A stretch of DNA of 64,000 nt, from NCBI GenBank assembly GCA_000733355.1, contig JNVV01000015.1, positions 416,663 to 480,662 on the forward strand, given 5' to 3'. This document shows, piece by piece, positions 45,799-57,165 of the stretch. Below the pieces are notes generated by a model. The model saw only the letters and a program-made list of their open reading frames with translations, was not told the origin of the DNA and made no database searches. This stretch comes from Falciphora oryzae (taxonomy: Eukaryota; Ascomycota; Sordariomycetes; Magnaporthales; Magnaporthaceae). Position 1 is the stretch's first letter. Each line of letters starts with the position of its first letter. Position numbers and translations under genes: made by a program.

Positions 45799-48750
45799 CT
45801 AGGCACATGAAATTGCCACGCCCTTCATGGCGCTATCTGGCAGCTGATACTGGTCGATCATGGCAACCGCCACCGCCGCCGCCGCCGCCGCGGCAAAGTC
45901 CTGCCATAGCTTGTTCTTGTGGCTGTCCGCGTAATCGCAGATGCCCTTGACGACGATGCAGGGGATCTGGTCCCACGCCCCTGCCCCCTCCATCTCGAAG
46001 GCGACGACGTCGTGCTTTTTGGCAAAGTCGTCCCGGAGCTGGCCGGACTTCATGACGGCGTTGCCGGAGGCCACCTTCCCGAAAAAGATCTTGGGCACGA
46101 GCTCTGGAGGGCGTTGTGCCGTGCGGTTCGTCCTGGTGAGCTCTTGGGAAGTGTCGCACCCGAGCTCGAGGCAGGTCTTCTCGGATGCCGGTTCACAAAA
46201 GCTCGTGGGTCCGGCGGCGCACGCCGCGCACTGGCTGCCGGCGCCGCGGTGCCGGTGCTCGTAGCTGGTCTTGAAGATGCAGTCGGTGGCGTCGCCGGGG
46301 CGTGCATATCTATCCCCGCACCCGTACCGGTCCTGTGCGGTCTTCTGCAGGCGGACGAGGTTCTCCCTCGCGTTTGCTTGCAGGTCGTGCAGCACGCGCT
46401 GGCGGCTGTAGTAGGTAAAAAGCCCCCGGACGTGGTTGCTGGCTCGGCCCAGGCTGTCCTCGATCGAGGTCTTGGCGACCAGGCCGCTGGTGTACACCCG
46501 GCCAAAGTCGTGGTTGAAGATGCTCGTGCTGATGACCACGTCGCCTAGGAAGGCGTCCTCCTGGCCGATCTTGGGCAGGCCGCCGCAGATCCCGACGATC
46601 AGCGCGAGCTTGATGTTGGGGAAGCTCGCGCGCAGGCTGTTGGCGACCGAGGACGCGACTATGGGGCCCATGCGGGGGAGGACGACGAGGACGGCCGAGT
46701 AGGGGCCGATGCGGCCGGTTGTGTATTGGTGCTCGTCGCTGTCGGCTTTTCCGTATCGGTGAGTGTAGAACTCCTCGAAGAGGAGCTCGACGGCGTCGGC
46801 CTCGAGCGGCAGGGCGCATATAATGGCCAGCCAGAAGCCATTGCGGTCTGCTGGTGGTGACGACAAGGTTATAGACGACGCAATTCTGGCCTGAATATCC
46901 GTCGGCTTGGCCGGGGAAGGCAGTAAATTTACTGCATCGGCAAGCTGGAGGCGTTGCGCAGGCTGAGGCGCCTGCGTAGCCTGGCGTGGGATGAAGGTGA
47001 TGAATTCTGCGCAGGTGTCGATGTCGTCCATGCTCATCTTGTTGTTGGCACGGCAGAGGTCGTCCTCCAACGGCTGGACCACTTTCTTGTACAGTAAATC
47101 CCTCAGAGTCTTGTCCGGCAGCTCTTCGGCATCATCACCCACCCATGCCACCAGGCTCAGGCACGCCTCGAGACTGTCAACGATCCTCTCGTGGTCGGGG
47201 ATTCTCTTTTCATCCCTCAGTTTATCGAACAGCTTCTTGACAAATTCGTGATCCGAGGTCTCCCCTCTTCCCAGGCCGTATTTCTCAGCGAGTAAGTCGA
47301 ACGGCTCCCCTAAGTAGACCTCTATCAACATGGCTGCGAACGTGATGAGTATGGGAATTTTGTGGATCTCGACATCGTCAGGGTCAATCTCAGAGTTGTC
47401 TGGATCAAAGTCAGAATCGTCTGGGTCAACCTCAGAGTCGTCGTCGGGATCGGTTGTGGTTCCAGAAAAGCCCTTGCCCATACGGCTGTCGTCCTGACCG
47501 CCCAAACAACTTGATAATGTCGAGCCAGGGCTTTGGAGGTGAGTTGGGATGAAAGGCTTGAGATGATACTTGAAAGATGGGGCGTTTTGGGAGGGCGAGG
47601 CGGCGGGGAAAAGCAATACGCTGGAGGAGGTGAACGAGCTTTGGAGCCATTGTGTACGGTGAAGGTTGAGGACTGCGTAGCCGAGCAGAACAGCAAGAAT
47701 GCGCCTGTTCTGGATTGTGAGGGATCGTTCGTCCGCCACTCGGAGGAGGAAGTCTAGAGATATCGAGGACTTGGCTCCGTCTACATTCAAAGTCTTGTCC
47801 TGGCCTCTTATCTTCCGTATCTTGTTGTCTTTCCACGACAGCTCCAGATCGAGTCGTCTTAGCGGCTTCGGCAGCATGGATTCCAGGCAAATTTTGTCAA
47901 GTATCATGGCGCTCGGGCTCCTGCCCGCCCTCACTCCATTGGAAGGAGTTACAGTGATCGCGGGCAGCCTGGCGTCCCCCAAAATTTGAATGTGCGCCTC
48001 CTGGGCCTTTGCTTCTCCCACATCGATGAGTATGTCGAAGGCATCGACGATGACCCCGAGCGAGTTGGGGGCAGTCGACAACTTGCGGTGCGTGGCCACA
48101 CATAGCTTAGGCCAAAGATCCGGCGTGTTGTGGCAGTGGGGGTGAGAGGTGCAGCTGCCCAACTTCTGTAGGGCCAACAGGACCGAGTTGGCAGCCTCCC
48201 ACACGTCAAGCGACGGCGAGCTTTTGGTCTTGCGGGAAGTCTCGTAGGCCTGCATCCCCCGGTCTTGAGGATACGTGGAGGACTGTTTTTCGGCCTCATC
48301 GTACCAGTTGTTCACGTCCTGGAAGAAGTCGTCTTCTTGGATCTGTTCGAGTGGCGAGCCCCCATTAAGGCACCTTTTGACGAAGTCCAATCTGGCGCCG
48401 TCGTCATTACTCGGGCTTCCTTGGTCCTTCCATTGCTGGACAAGCTGGATAAGTCCCAGGTGTGTCTGGCAGGTCGTTTGGAGCGCCTTATTGTCTGATG
48501 GAAGGGGTGCCGAGAGGATCACTTCGAAGCGATGCAAAAAAAGGGCGACGAGGTCGCTGTCAGACGGGGACACGAGGCTCAAGATGAGAGTGCAACATGT
48601 CGTCAGTTGGCGATAGAATCCACGTAGCCTTCGATGGTCTGCCGTGTCGTTCTGGGGGCTCTTGTTAAGAAACGTGTTGAGAAAGTTCTTGATTTCCTTG
48701 AAAGTGCTCTCGCACCGTTTCAACAGATCGATGCTGGTATAAGCTGCCAT
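45799..48750 (-). CDS. DUF7580-nucleoside phosphorylase fusion protein
   Basis: One exon, 983 residues from the ATG at 48750 (MAAYTSIDLLKRCESTFKEI); the frame is open 136 codons further upstream, but that part is noise-like. Residues 1-600 contain an all-helical N-terminal domain and then the DUF7580-type block: SISLDFLLRVADERSLTIQN, QWLQSSF, IHKIPILITFAAMLIEVYLG, and LEACLSLVAWVGDD. Residues about 635-983 form a PNP_UDP_1 domain: WLAIICALPLEADAVELLFE, ALIVGICGGLPKIGQED, VASGNAV, FEMEGAGAWDQIPCIVVKGI, CDYADSHKNKLW. The substrate-binding Met-Glu pair and the catalytic-type Asp are kept, so it may still cleave or bind nucleosides. In fungi this fold is usually an N-terminal module of NLR-type receptors; here it is at the C-terminus. 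A Cys-rich insert (CAAC and others) lies near residue 860. It diverges from the acuF-like gene over 496 bases. Confidence 0.85.
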   Translation of the reverse strand: MAAYTSIDLLKRCESTFKEIKNFLNTFLNKSPQNDTADHRRLRGFYRQLTTCCTLILSLVSPSDSDLVALFLHRFEVILSAPLPSDNKALQTTCQTHLGLIQLVQQWKDQGSPSNDDGARLDFVKRCLNGGSPLEQIQEDDFFQDVNNWYDEAEKQSSTYPQDRGMQAYETSRKTKSSPSLDVWEAANSVLLALQKLGSCTSHPHCHNTPDLWPKLCVATHRKLSTAPNSLGVIVDAFDILIDVGEAKAQEAHIQILGDARLPAITVTPSNGVRAGRSPSAMILDKICLESMLPKPLRRLDLELSWKDNKIRKIRGQDKTLNVDGAKSSISLDFLLRVADERSLTIQNRRILAVLLGYAVLNLHRTQWLQSSFTSSSVLLFPAASPSQNAPSFKYHLKPFIPTHLQSPGSTLSSCLGGQDDSRMGKGFSGTTTDPDDDSEVDPDDSDFDPDNSEIDPDDVEIHKIPILITFAAMLIEVYLGEPFDLLAEKYGLGRGETSDHEFVKKLFDKLRDEKRIPDHERIVDSLEACLSLVAWVGDDAEELPDKTLRDLLYKKVVQPLEDDLCRANNKMSMDDIDTCAEFITFIPRQATQAPQPAQRLQLADAVNLLPSPAKPTDIQARIASSITLSSPPADRNGFWLAIICALPLEADAVELLFEEFYTHRYGKADSDEHQYTTGRIGPYSAVLVVLPRMGPIVASSVANSLRASFPNIKLALIVGICGGLPKIGQEDAFLGDVVISTSIFNHDFGRVYTSGLVAKTSIEDSLGRASNHVRGLFTYYSRQRVLHDLQANARENLVRLQKTAQDRYGCGDRYARPGDATDCIFKTSYEHRHRGAGSQCAACAAGPTSFCEPASEKTCLELGCDTSQELTRTNRTAQRPPELVPKIFFGKVASGNAVMKSGQLRDDFAKKHDVVAFEMEGAGAWDQIPCIVVKGICDYADSHKNKLWQDFAAAAAAAVAVAMIDQYQLPDSAMKGVAISCA

Positions 48751-49246
48751 GCTGGAGCGCAGCTCTGGGGTTGACGCCTCCTTGCTGCTCGCTTCGAGAG
48801 GTCGCCGACGAAGTTCGAATTGATGTCTGCGGCTGACGATGGGTGAAGAAAAATGAAGAGCGCATCGATCGCCCGCATTTACGCGCTGGGCACCAAGAGA
48901 ATCACCTGTGTGGCTCATGTATGTAGGACGGAAACAGCCAGTACAATCACCTCTTCGACCGGGCGACCAGTTGGAGATCGCCAAAGGAGCGAGTAGAGAG
49001 TGGGGGAGGGGGATGGAGAGGGGATGTTCGGGCTGTGTAGGTCCAGAAATACTGAACCTCATTGGTCGCCTGACCATTACCAGACGATTGTGCCGCGCAC
49101 CTCGATGGTTGGGCATGGAGGGGACAAGCCGCACGGGCTTGGTTGTTCTCTTGCGCATCAGAAGTCTTGATATGGACCTCAGCAGCTTCCTCTCCGGAAC
49201 CCGTGAACGAGCTCGAATATTCCCACCTCATCCGTCCGCGCGCCTC
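48751..49246. promoter_or_regulatory. Divergent promoter of DUF7580-phosphorylase and acuF-like/NLR genes
   Basis: 496 bases between starts on opposite strands. An alternative minus-strand start at 49158 would extend into it. A shared promoter would couple the two receptor-like genes, but no specific site was recognised. Confidence 0.4.
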
Positions 49247-51919
49247 ATCATGGCCGATTTTCCGCAGGCAAGCTCGCCCGCCGAGTCGCCAACGATTGCC
49301 AAAGCTGCAAAACACTGCTTTGATCACTTCCAGAAGTGCTACGATCTGGGCGGATCGATCAACGTCCCGCAAAAGTCATTGCTCGAGGACCAACTTGCGC
49401 GATTTACAATATGGACCAACACGATGGGCGGATCGACCAACGTCCCGCAAAAGTCATTGCTCGAGGACCAACTTGCGCGATTTACAATATGGATCAACAC
49501 GACGGGCGAATCGATCAACGTCCCGCAAAAGTCATTGCTCGAGGACCAACTTGCGCGATTTACAATATGGACCAACATGATGGGCGTTTTCGCTGGAGCG
49601 CGGGCATCCATGGACCACCGCCTCAGGGAAACACCTGATGTCCGCGATACGGTTCTCAGCGTGCTTGAAGGACTGCTTGAACATATTGAAACATGCATGT
49701 TGCCTCCCTTCTTCGAGTCTCTGATCGATCTAGACTGTTCCGCTGTTTTGACGTGGGGCAGTATTCGATGCTCCCCAATACTAACCAGAAGTAGTTTCGA
49801 TCCTGATGCAGAGCCAGTCCAAGGATGTTCCAGAGCAGGCCGATCTGGGACCGGGAACCCTTGAACGTCCTCTACGAGGCATGGCTGGAGAAATCAGCAT
49901 GCTATTTAGGCTGTCTAATGTCATCCGAAAAGCAAGCCGCGAGTCCCAAAATGTCAAAGCCGCGAAGAACTTTCGCATTGTGGACGACGAAGGCAACGAC
50001 GATGAGCCATTCCTCCGACAGCAATTCCTCTGGCGCATCCGTAGCCAGTTCCCAGGAGATCTCCAGGACCTCGTCAAGAAGGCCGCCGCCGAAGAGCTCA
50101 TCGAGCGACTCGTCTCTACAATGCTCCTTCGGCGGAAGCGAGTCCTATACAGGAAGGACCGCTACAGCTCCAAGAAGCCAATCAGACCTGTCAAGTCGAT
50201 CCAACCGCCCAAAGTTGATACACACGCGGCCAAGGAGCCTGACCAGCCACTGCCAAAAACCCTCAAGTCTTCAGAGACCATCGCCGTCGCTGATCGTGTC
50301 GTGAGTGAGGCGAATATCCTAACCTCGAGGGCGATGTCGGTAGGCGGTAGTGTAACTACTCTGCACCAGGACAAGTATAAAAAAGCTTCAGCCCCATCCT
50401 TCATCTCGAGAACCCGCACAGTTCCCCTCAGCTACTACGAGAACGGCGATGCCCTCGAGTTCCCTCAACGTCCCCTACGCCGCGGCGGTGTTGAGAAAAA
50501 GTATCAAGAGAAGAAGGGAGCGAGATGGCAAGCATTTATGGAAGAGGCTTCGCAGATATTGACTGGGGAGGGCGAGCCTGGAAATGACAATGCCATGCGT
50601 GCATCACGGGTGTCCAAGCTTGTCGTGGCCGTTGAGCAGCTAGACAAGGAGCTGAAGACGGACTTCAAAAAATGCGTGGAGGCAGTGGCAGAGTTTACGT
50701 GCCCAATTTGCTTCCACGCACTTGGGCGTAACCATCTCACCGACAAAAAGAAATGGGAGTATGTGGCCGATGTCTTCCCTTGGGGTGAATAGTATTTATA
50801 AACTAACCGTTTGTATGCAGATCACATGTTATAAGCGACCTCGACGCATATGTCTGCCTCTTTAAGGATTGTGAGAGCCCAGACGAGCTCTACCCTTACA
50901 GCACCTGGACGAGTCACATGCGTGAGCACGCTCGACGCTGGCGGTGCATCAACAAATCCCATGGAAAACGGGACTTTGACACAAGAGAGGAGTACATCAA
51001 GCACATTCAAAGCGACCACCCCCGGCGTGCTACCGGGGATCGGCTGGAAGTGCTTGCTGATTCCAGCACCTGGACGCCGGAGCATCTATTCCAGTCCTGC
51101 CCACTCTGCGGTGGGCTGCCAGAATCCATCGGCGGTCCAACCGTCGACGGCTTAGAGCGCCACATTGTCTATCATCTGAGAGCCCTGGCGCTGACATCTC
51201 TACCCAAAGAGGAGAAGTATGATCCGGAAAACCCTCACCATGAAAGACTTTCCTCGAGCGCTTCCCAAGGGTCTATCCGACCTACTGTCGCAGAAGACGC
51301 GGAGGAGCAGTATTCCCAACAAGAGGGCGAAACACAAGTCTATGACTCACAAAACAACGAGGGAATCGGAGGGTTTCCGGAAACGCAAGAGGAAGAAGAG
51401 GAACAGGCGCGGAGAAAGTGTGGCGAAGCGCTCGATGAGCTCATGACGGATTTCCAGGACATGGAAGTCAGTTGGGAAGCAGAGACCGAAGAAGACAGGA
51501 AGGCTCGAGATGAATACCTCCAAGAACAATCAACATACAAGAGGGAACAAGAAGAGTACCGAAAAGCAAGAACAAACAACCAAGCACAAGTGGACGGGGA
51601 TGAAAGGAGTCCCTATTGGCCCTATGAAGCGCTTCTCGAATACGCGAGTCCGCCAGAAAACAATGAATGGGAAAACGAGCCTGTCATCCGGTCTTTCCTC
51701 GAGCGCCGGAAAGATGGCCCCAGTGGTCCAGAGTCCATACTTGAGACCAGGGAAGTTGTTCTTGCGCTAAGAACACTTCGGAAGCTTGTTGGTAAACAAG
51801 AGGTCGTTGCTCTGAGGAGCAGGATCGAGGAGGCGCTTGAGGCAGCCTCAGGCCCTGGAAATACCACAATCAAGGCTCCTGATGCCGCCTCATACACATC
51901 GGGTGGATTGCCGCACTGA
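49247..51919 (+). CDS. acuF-like C2H2-type zinc-finger protein with 26-residue tandem repeat
   Basis: Start at [20 protein letters not shown] (49247). The N-terminal helical part contains three near-identical copies of a unit with the core [13 protein letters not shown] family block follows: [20 protein letters not shown], then [17 protein letters not shown] and [17 protein letters not shown]. Fungal proteins annotated as oxidoreductase acuF-like C2H2-type zinc-finger proteins carry the same block; despite the name they have no oxidoreductase motif. [10 protein letters not shown] pair ends this part. After a clear intron (50759-50820) comes [20 protein letters not shown] with [11 protein letters not shown], a C2H2-like finger, and then another [10 protein letters not shown] finger. 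The join between 49698 and 49806 is not clean: exon 1 and the next block are in different frames, and only a weak acceptor (49813) rescues it. The stop at 51919 overlaps the start of a phosphorylase domain in another frame. Confidence 0.6.
49361..49594 (+). repeat. 78-bp tandem repeat, three copies
   Basis: Starts of the unit AACGTCCCGCAAAAGTCATT are at 49361, 49439 and 49517, an exact 78-base spacing. Copies differ at only a few bases, and the third is cut short after about 74 bases. The unit is 26 codons, so the reading frame is kept. Near-identity implies recent expansion. Confidence 0.93.
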
Positions 51920-54900
51920 CAGTGGAATTTAGCGCCGCCAGGTCGTTCCTTGAGGCGAAACACCCTCCGATTGCACACAGGGCCCCAAACGACGACAACG
52001 CATATATGCTGGGCAGTATTGGAGGCCATAATATCGCCATAGCGGTGTTACCTTCCGGAGAGTATGGAACAGCATCGGCAACCTCTGTAGCGAAGGGTAT
52101 GCTACAAACCTTCCCCAACATTCGGATCGGACTCTCGGTTGGGATCGCTGGCGGCGCACCGCGCCCGGGCCACGATATACGCCTCGGCGATGTCGTGGTC
52201 GGCCACGCTTAGACTACAGCCTGGGAAGAAGAATGGAGCAGGGCCAGTACTTCACACCACCAACGGTGCTTATGACAGCAGTTACCAGTCTGGCCGCGAA
52301 GTATCAACTAGAGGGCCCTAACCTTGAATCCCATGTCGAACAAAAGCTGGTACAATATCCGCGCCTCCAGAAGAAGCATTCTCGCCCACCCATCAGGAGC
52401 GACACGCTTTGCCGGCCCGACGTTGGGCATGCGGTAAGCTGCGGCGCTGGTTGCGGCACCAATCCAGAGCACCTTGTCACCCGACGGGAACGGGAAGAAG
52501 ATGAGGAGGGTCCTGCGATCCACTACGGGCTGGTCGCCAGCTCCAATCAACCGATTAACAACGCCCAGCTTCGCGATAAGCTGGCGGCAGAGAATGGCGT
52601 GCTTTGTTTCGAAATGGATGCTGCCGGGCTAATGAAACACTTTCCTTGCTTGGTTATCCGGGGCATCTGCGACTACTCGGATTCGCATAAAAACAATGAA
52701 TGGCAAGGCTTTGCGGCTATGATGGCGGCAGCTTATGCGAAGGAACTTTTGGCACAGATTCCGCCCAGCAAAGTCGAGGCGGAAATACGTATCGTCGAAG
52801 CTCCCATTGAAGGTATGCGGGTATAATTCAGGCATCAACGTCTTAGTATTTCCTTATCATGCTTGGTTTTTCTACCGGAGTACCTGCTGACAACAGCTGC
52901 GTGTAGTCCATGAAAGTACCTCTAGACGAGATGCAACAAGCCTTGTCGGCAACCCAATTGACGGGTGACACTCTAAACCTCGAGGCTCGTACAAAAGGAT
53001 ATCGAAAATTGGCTGTCTCCCGCAGACCCATCTACCGATGCAGACCGCGCGAGGAAGCTCCGCCACCGCGCCATTCTTTCGAAGCACCCGGTTCTCCAAG
53101 TATGTGAATCCGGGTCACGCCGACACCTATGGCTTCATGGGCTTGCGGGGTGCGGCAAGACCGTTTTGGGCACCGCGGCTCTTGACCGTCTAGCGAGCCA
53201 AAACAGCCATCTTATCCTATACTTTTACTTCGACTTCATGGACTCCGGGAAGCAGACACTTGATGGCATGCTGCGGGCGCTTGCTTTCCAAGCATACAAT
53301 TGCGGCACTGGTTCTCGCCACAAAGCCCATCTTGACAATCTGTCCCAGGCACATGGCAACGGCCGAGACCAGCCCACCACCGAAATGCTTTCGGAGCTTG
53401 TAGGGAAAATGCTGTCAGAACAAACGGATCCAGTTATTTCCCTAGACACCTTGGACGAATCAAGGACGAGGAGGGAACTCGCTGACTGGATCGCAGGCAT
53501 GGTTGTGCTAGGGGGCACCCGGTTGATCTTCACCAGCCGGCCAGGATCCGAGTTTGACCGCATCCCCTCCTTGATTGGCGAGGAGAACTGCATATCAATG
53601 AGCGATGCCATCCGTGCCTTTGTCCGTTCAACGCTGGAGGAGGACAAACGTATCCTCAGCATGAATCTGCCTGCCGATGTTGTGGAGCAGATTTGCAGTC
53701 ATATCACGGACAAATCTAACGGCATGTGAGTATAAAATATCACAGCTATCCACCCCAAGATCCGCTCTCTGACTGTCAATAGGTTTGTGTGGGCACATAA
53801 CCAACTGGAAATATTTGACAACTGCCACAGTTTAAGTGAGATACTAGAGGCTCTCGACAAACTGCCACAGGATCTCGATGAAATTCTCAAGCACATGGTG
53901 GAAAGCATCCCGAACGAGCTGAAGGAAGATGCCATACGTCTTCTACAGTTTGTTGCCCATTGCGAGGAACGCCTAAAACTAGCAGAAGCTATGGACATTA
54001 TAGCTACACGGGTCGAAACGGAACCCTCAGGCTTCCAGCGCGAACTGAGACTGCTTGATCAAGCTGCTCTCCTTGAGCATTGCCCCGGAATGCTCTCCTT
54101 CGCCTTCAGCACCGCGCGAGACGCTGAAGTACTTGGCTTCGAGCACCCTTCCATCAAGGACTACCTCCTGCAGCATGATCGATTCGATATCGCGACAGCT
54201 TGCTTCTCCTGACGAAGACGTGCTTGGCGTATCTGAGATGCGTCGAAGGAGTGACAGCCTAGCCATCAGCGACAGATATCCGCTGGCACGCTACGCGGCG
54301 CGGCACTGGATGAGCTTCGCTACCAGAGTCGAAATGCCAGAGGATATTGTTCGAGCAACTGTTAGTTTCCTACAAGATGAGACAAGCTTTTGCTATTGGC
54401 GTTCTCTGGTCGATCATCCCCTCGAGGTTTTTCGACCGTCAGGGCTTTACTATGCCTGCCTCTATGGATTTGAACAAGCGGCAGTGCGTTTGATCCAAGA
54501 GGGGGCCGACATCGACACCGAGGGTGGTCATTATGGAAATCCCCTCCAGGCTGCCTCACGGGCAGGCCACGCAAAGATCGTTCAATTGCTGCTGGAGAGC
54601 GGAGTCAAAGTCAACACGTCCGGGGGCGAATACGGCAGCGCCCTCCAAGCCGCTTCGTGGAAAGGCAACGCAGAGATCGTCCGATTGCTACTGGATAAGG
54701 GAGCTGGTGCCGACGCCGAGGGCGGCGAAAACGACAGTGCCCTTCTGCTCGCTTCGTGGGGAGGCCATACAGGGGTCGTTCGAGAGCTTTTGGACAAGGG
54801 AGCCGACGTGGACGCCCGGGACGGCGAAGGCGGCAGTGTCCTTTACACAGCTTCGCAGCAAGGCTATACAGAGATTGTTCGGCTGCTTCTGGATAGAGGC

Positions 54901-55044
54901 GCCGACGTTAACGCTCGAAGTGGCCATCTCGGAACTGCCTTGCAAGCCGCGTTGTCGGGGAACCGCACGGAGATTGTTCGATTACTGCGGGAGAATGGTG
55001 CCAATATGCCCGAACCCACGGTGCAACTCTCGAGACAAGAGTAA
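51920..55044 (+). pseudogene. Broken NLR-type gene: nucleoside phosphorylase, NACHT, ankyrin repeats
   Basis: Order of domains: PNP_UDP_1 from about 51900 ([69 protein letters not shown]). The NACHT NTPase follows from 53130 (Walker A WLHGLAGCGKTVL, Walker B-like ISLDTLDES, sensor IFTSRPGSE). A helical region and about six ankyrin repeats (54450-55020, for example GSALQAASWKGNAEIVRLLL) complete it. A real intron lies at 53726-53782. The frame is lost at least four times: the phosphorylase start is one frame off the preceding gene; a stop with missing residues at 52210 follows DVVVGHA; near 52985 LNLEAR must shift to reach DIENWLSPADPST; and near 54190 and 54270 the path DYLLQHD, KTCLAYL, YPLARYAARHW uses three frames. 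Family members are intracellular receptors that trigger incompatibility death. This copy looks dead unless the breaks are assembly errors. Confidence 0.75.
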
Positions 55045-55643
55045 CACGTCGGGCCTTGGAGCATACCTAAAGAACATGTCGCGGGGATCAGGCATAGCGA
55101 AAAAAGCCGTCGAGGCCGGCCTGGCCCCTAGGTGCACAGACTACCATCACAACAGCACGCCAACCTGGTCGACGTACAAGCCGTCATTTCGTGTGTGGCC
55201 CAAGCACTCTACTGCCGGCGGTGCAAACCAGGGAGGTGAAGGGTGTCCCTGGAGAAGTAGTATTGGCGGCGGCGGCCGGCGCAAAATCTGACGCTGGGAG
55301 CAAAGACTGTCATCCATGCTACTTGGCGTTTTGGTTTAGGGGCGCATCTAGGTGGGACGGATTGCCGCGGGAAAAAAACAGAGTTCGCGTTGGTCCGGAT
55401 GGAAAACAGGATGCGCTGCATATGGCTGGCGTACTAGGATAATGTATCTCTTGATGTTGTGCGTTGAGGCGTAATTTATTTCATCAATTTCCTTGCAGAC
55501 TGTGGGAGTCGCAGGGCCCTGCGCCGAGGAGTTCAATGGTCGGACTTTCCGATGTCTTCAGCAAAGATGCGACGAAAGCCCTGCAGGCATCATTAGGCTC
55601 GATCGGCTCCTTGTTGATCTAGACCGGGCGGGCCGTTTCCATT
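55045..55643. other. Intergenic spacer
   Basis: Between the last ankyrin repeat and the antiporter stop on the opposite strand. No recognisable gene; a region after the ankyrin stop may be relic NLR 3' sequence. Confidence 0.4.
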
Positions 55644-57165
55644 TCAAGCGGGCAACGCGATGGGTCGAGGGAATGCTGCCGCCCACAAGCGGAAACCCAG
55701 TTTGGCCGCAGGAACACTTGACCCATGCACAACCTTTGACGACGGGTATTAGCTGGGAGCCTCGAGAAGGCTGTGTAGAGGAGACCGAGGGACTTACCAC
55801 GCTGCATATTATCAAGAACCATATGACGACCGTCATGGTGTCCCCCAGCTGCTTGGCGTCTGGCCTTTGTCTGTCGCCCACGGTGACGGTCTCCAGAAAC
55901 CCTAGACCGACATAGAGATAAAAGATGGCAGACACCCCGATGGGCCCAAAATGCCCGACAAAAAGTGCCTGGTGGGCATCCTCGATCTGGCGGATATGTC
56001 GATGCAGTCCCAGGATGACAGGAAGCCGTCTAAATAGTAGCACCAAAACTCCAAGCGCAGCCAGCCGTCCCGGCGTGACCACCTCACTCGTCCAAAAGCT
56101 AGACCACGGGCAGGTAGCGCCGAGCCACATAAACATGGCGACGTTGAGGAGCATATCCACCGTGGGCTGGATCGAGTCGTCGATGGTCTTGAGCCGGAAC
56201 CAGTCGTCCCACGTGAAGGCGTTGCCAGCAATGAAACACGCCAGGACATCGTCGCTGCCGGCCATGCCGCAAGTCCCGACGATAAACAGCGCCAGCGGGA
56301 TGGCAAATACGAGGAAGCTCTCCCGATCCACGAACTGCTTCTTCTCCGCCCAGCGCAGGAGCCCCTTGGCCGCCCAGCCGACGACCCAGCCGTAGACGAC
56401 GCTGAGGAGCACGACGTAGCCGCAGGTGTGCCACAAGAACAATGCCAGAGCCGTGCCCGTCCCGCCGGTGGCGCTGCTGCCCGAATAGCCGCCGTCGGCT
56501 CCAGTGGCGTACTTGATCAGGTAGAGCGCGAAGAACAAAAACGGATACCCCAGGCCGTCGTTCGCGCCCGACTCGGCGACAATGAGCTGCTGTAACTCTA
56601 GGGGTACGTTCTCGTCCGCGAACCTGCCCTTGACGATCGTGTTGGCGAGGATGGGATCGGTCGGCGTGATGCACGCCCCGATGGCCAGGGCGTGCAGGAA
56701 CGGGAGGCCCGGAACCACAGCCCACACGATTATGCTGCTGCACGCCCACATGGCCAGCATCCCCGGCCCCAGGAGGAGAGAAAGGGATTTCCATTCATTG
56801 CGCAAATACCGGTGCGGCAGCTGGACGCCGGCCAGGACGAGCTGCACGCCCAGGACCAGGCGGCTGAAGTCCAGGGTCAGGGCATCGAGGCGATCGGTCG
56901 AGCCGCCGGCGTACTCCAGGGGTTTCAGCAGGCTGAAAACATGGGCGAACAAGACACCAGCCAGGAGTGAAATGACTTTGCGTGGGTGTGTTCAGCCCGG
57001 TTTTCCACAATCCATCGCGGATAGGCGGCGTAGTGGGGAGTGCTTACCGGCCTCAGAGAGGTAATACTTCTCCTTGAACAGCGACGAAAAGAGGCCAGAA
57101 AAGGTGACCCAGCCCCCCAACACGCTGATGATTATGTTGAAGTTGGTGACGGCTAGGAGCTCCAT
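55644..57165 (-). CDS. Plasma-membrane Na+/H+ antiporter (CPA1, Sod2/Nha1 type)
   Basis: Exons 57165-57048, 56975-55798 and 55733-55644 encode 461 residues. Exon 1 supplies MELLAVTNFNIIISVLGGWV through LFKEKYYLSEA; exon 3 supplies the typical VVHGSSVPAAKLGFRL, absent if the second intron is read through. Around a dozen hydrophobic segments form the CPA1 fold. The signature blocks ITPTDPILANTIVKGRFADE and ESGANDGLGYPFLFFALYLI carry the Asp residues needed for cation transport, and AGNAFTWDDWF is diagnostic of Sod2/Nha1. Exchange of cytosolic Na+ or K+ for protons protects against salt. The protein lacks the long cytosolic C-tail of Nha1 and matches Sod2 in size; the few residues after the VHG motif are shorter than usual. 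It ends about 600 bases from the NLR remnant. Confidence 0.92.

Noticed and set aside
49361..49594. CRISPR-like array
   Set aside because: Direct tandem copies without spacers, in frame within a eukaryotic coding region.
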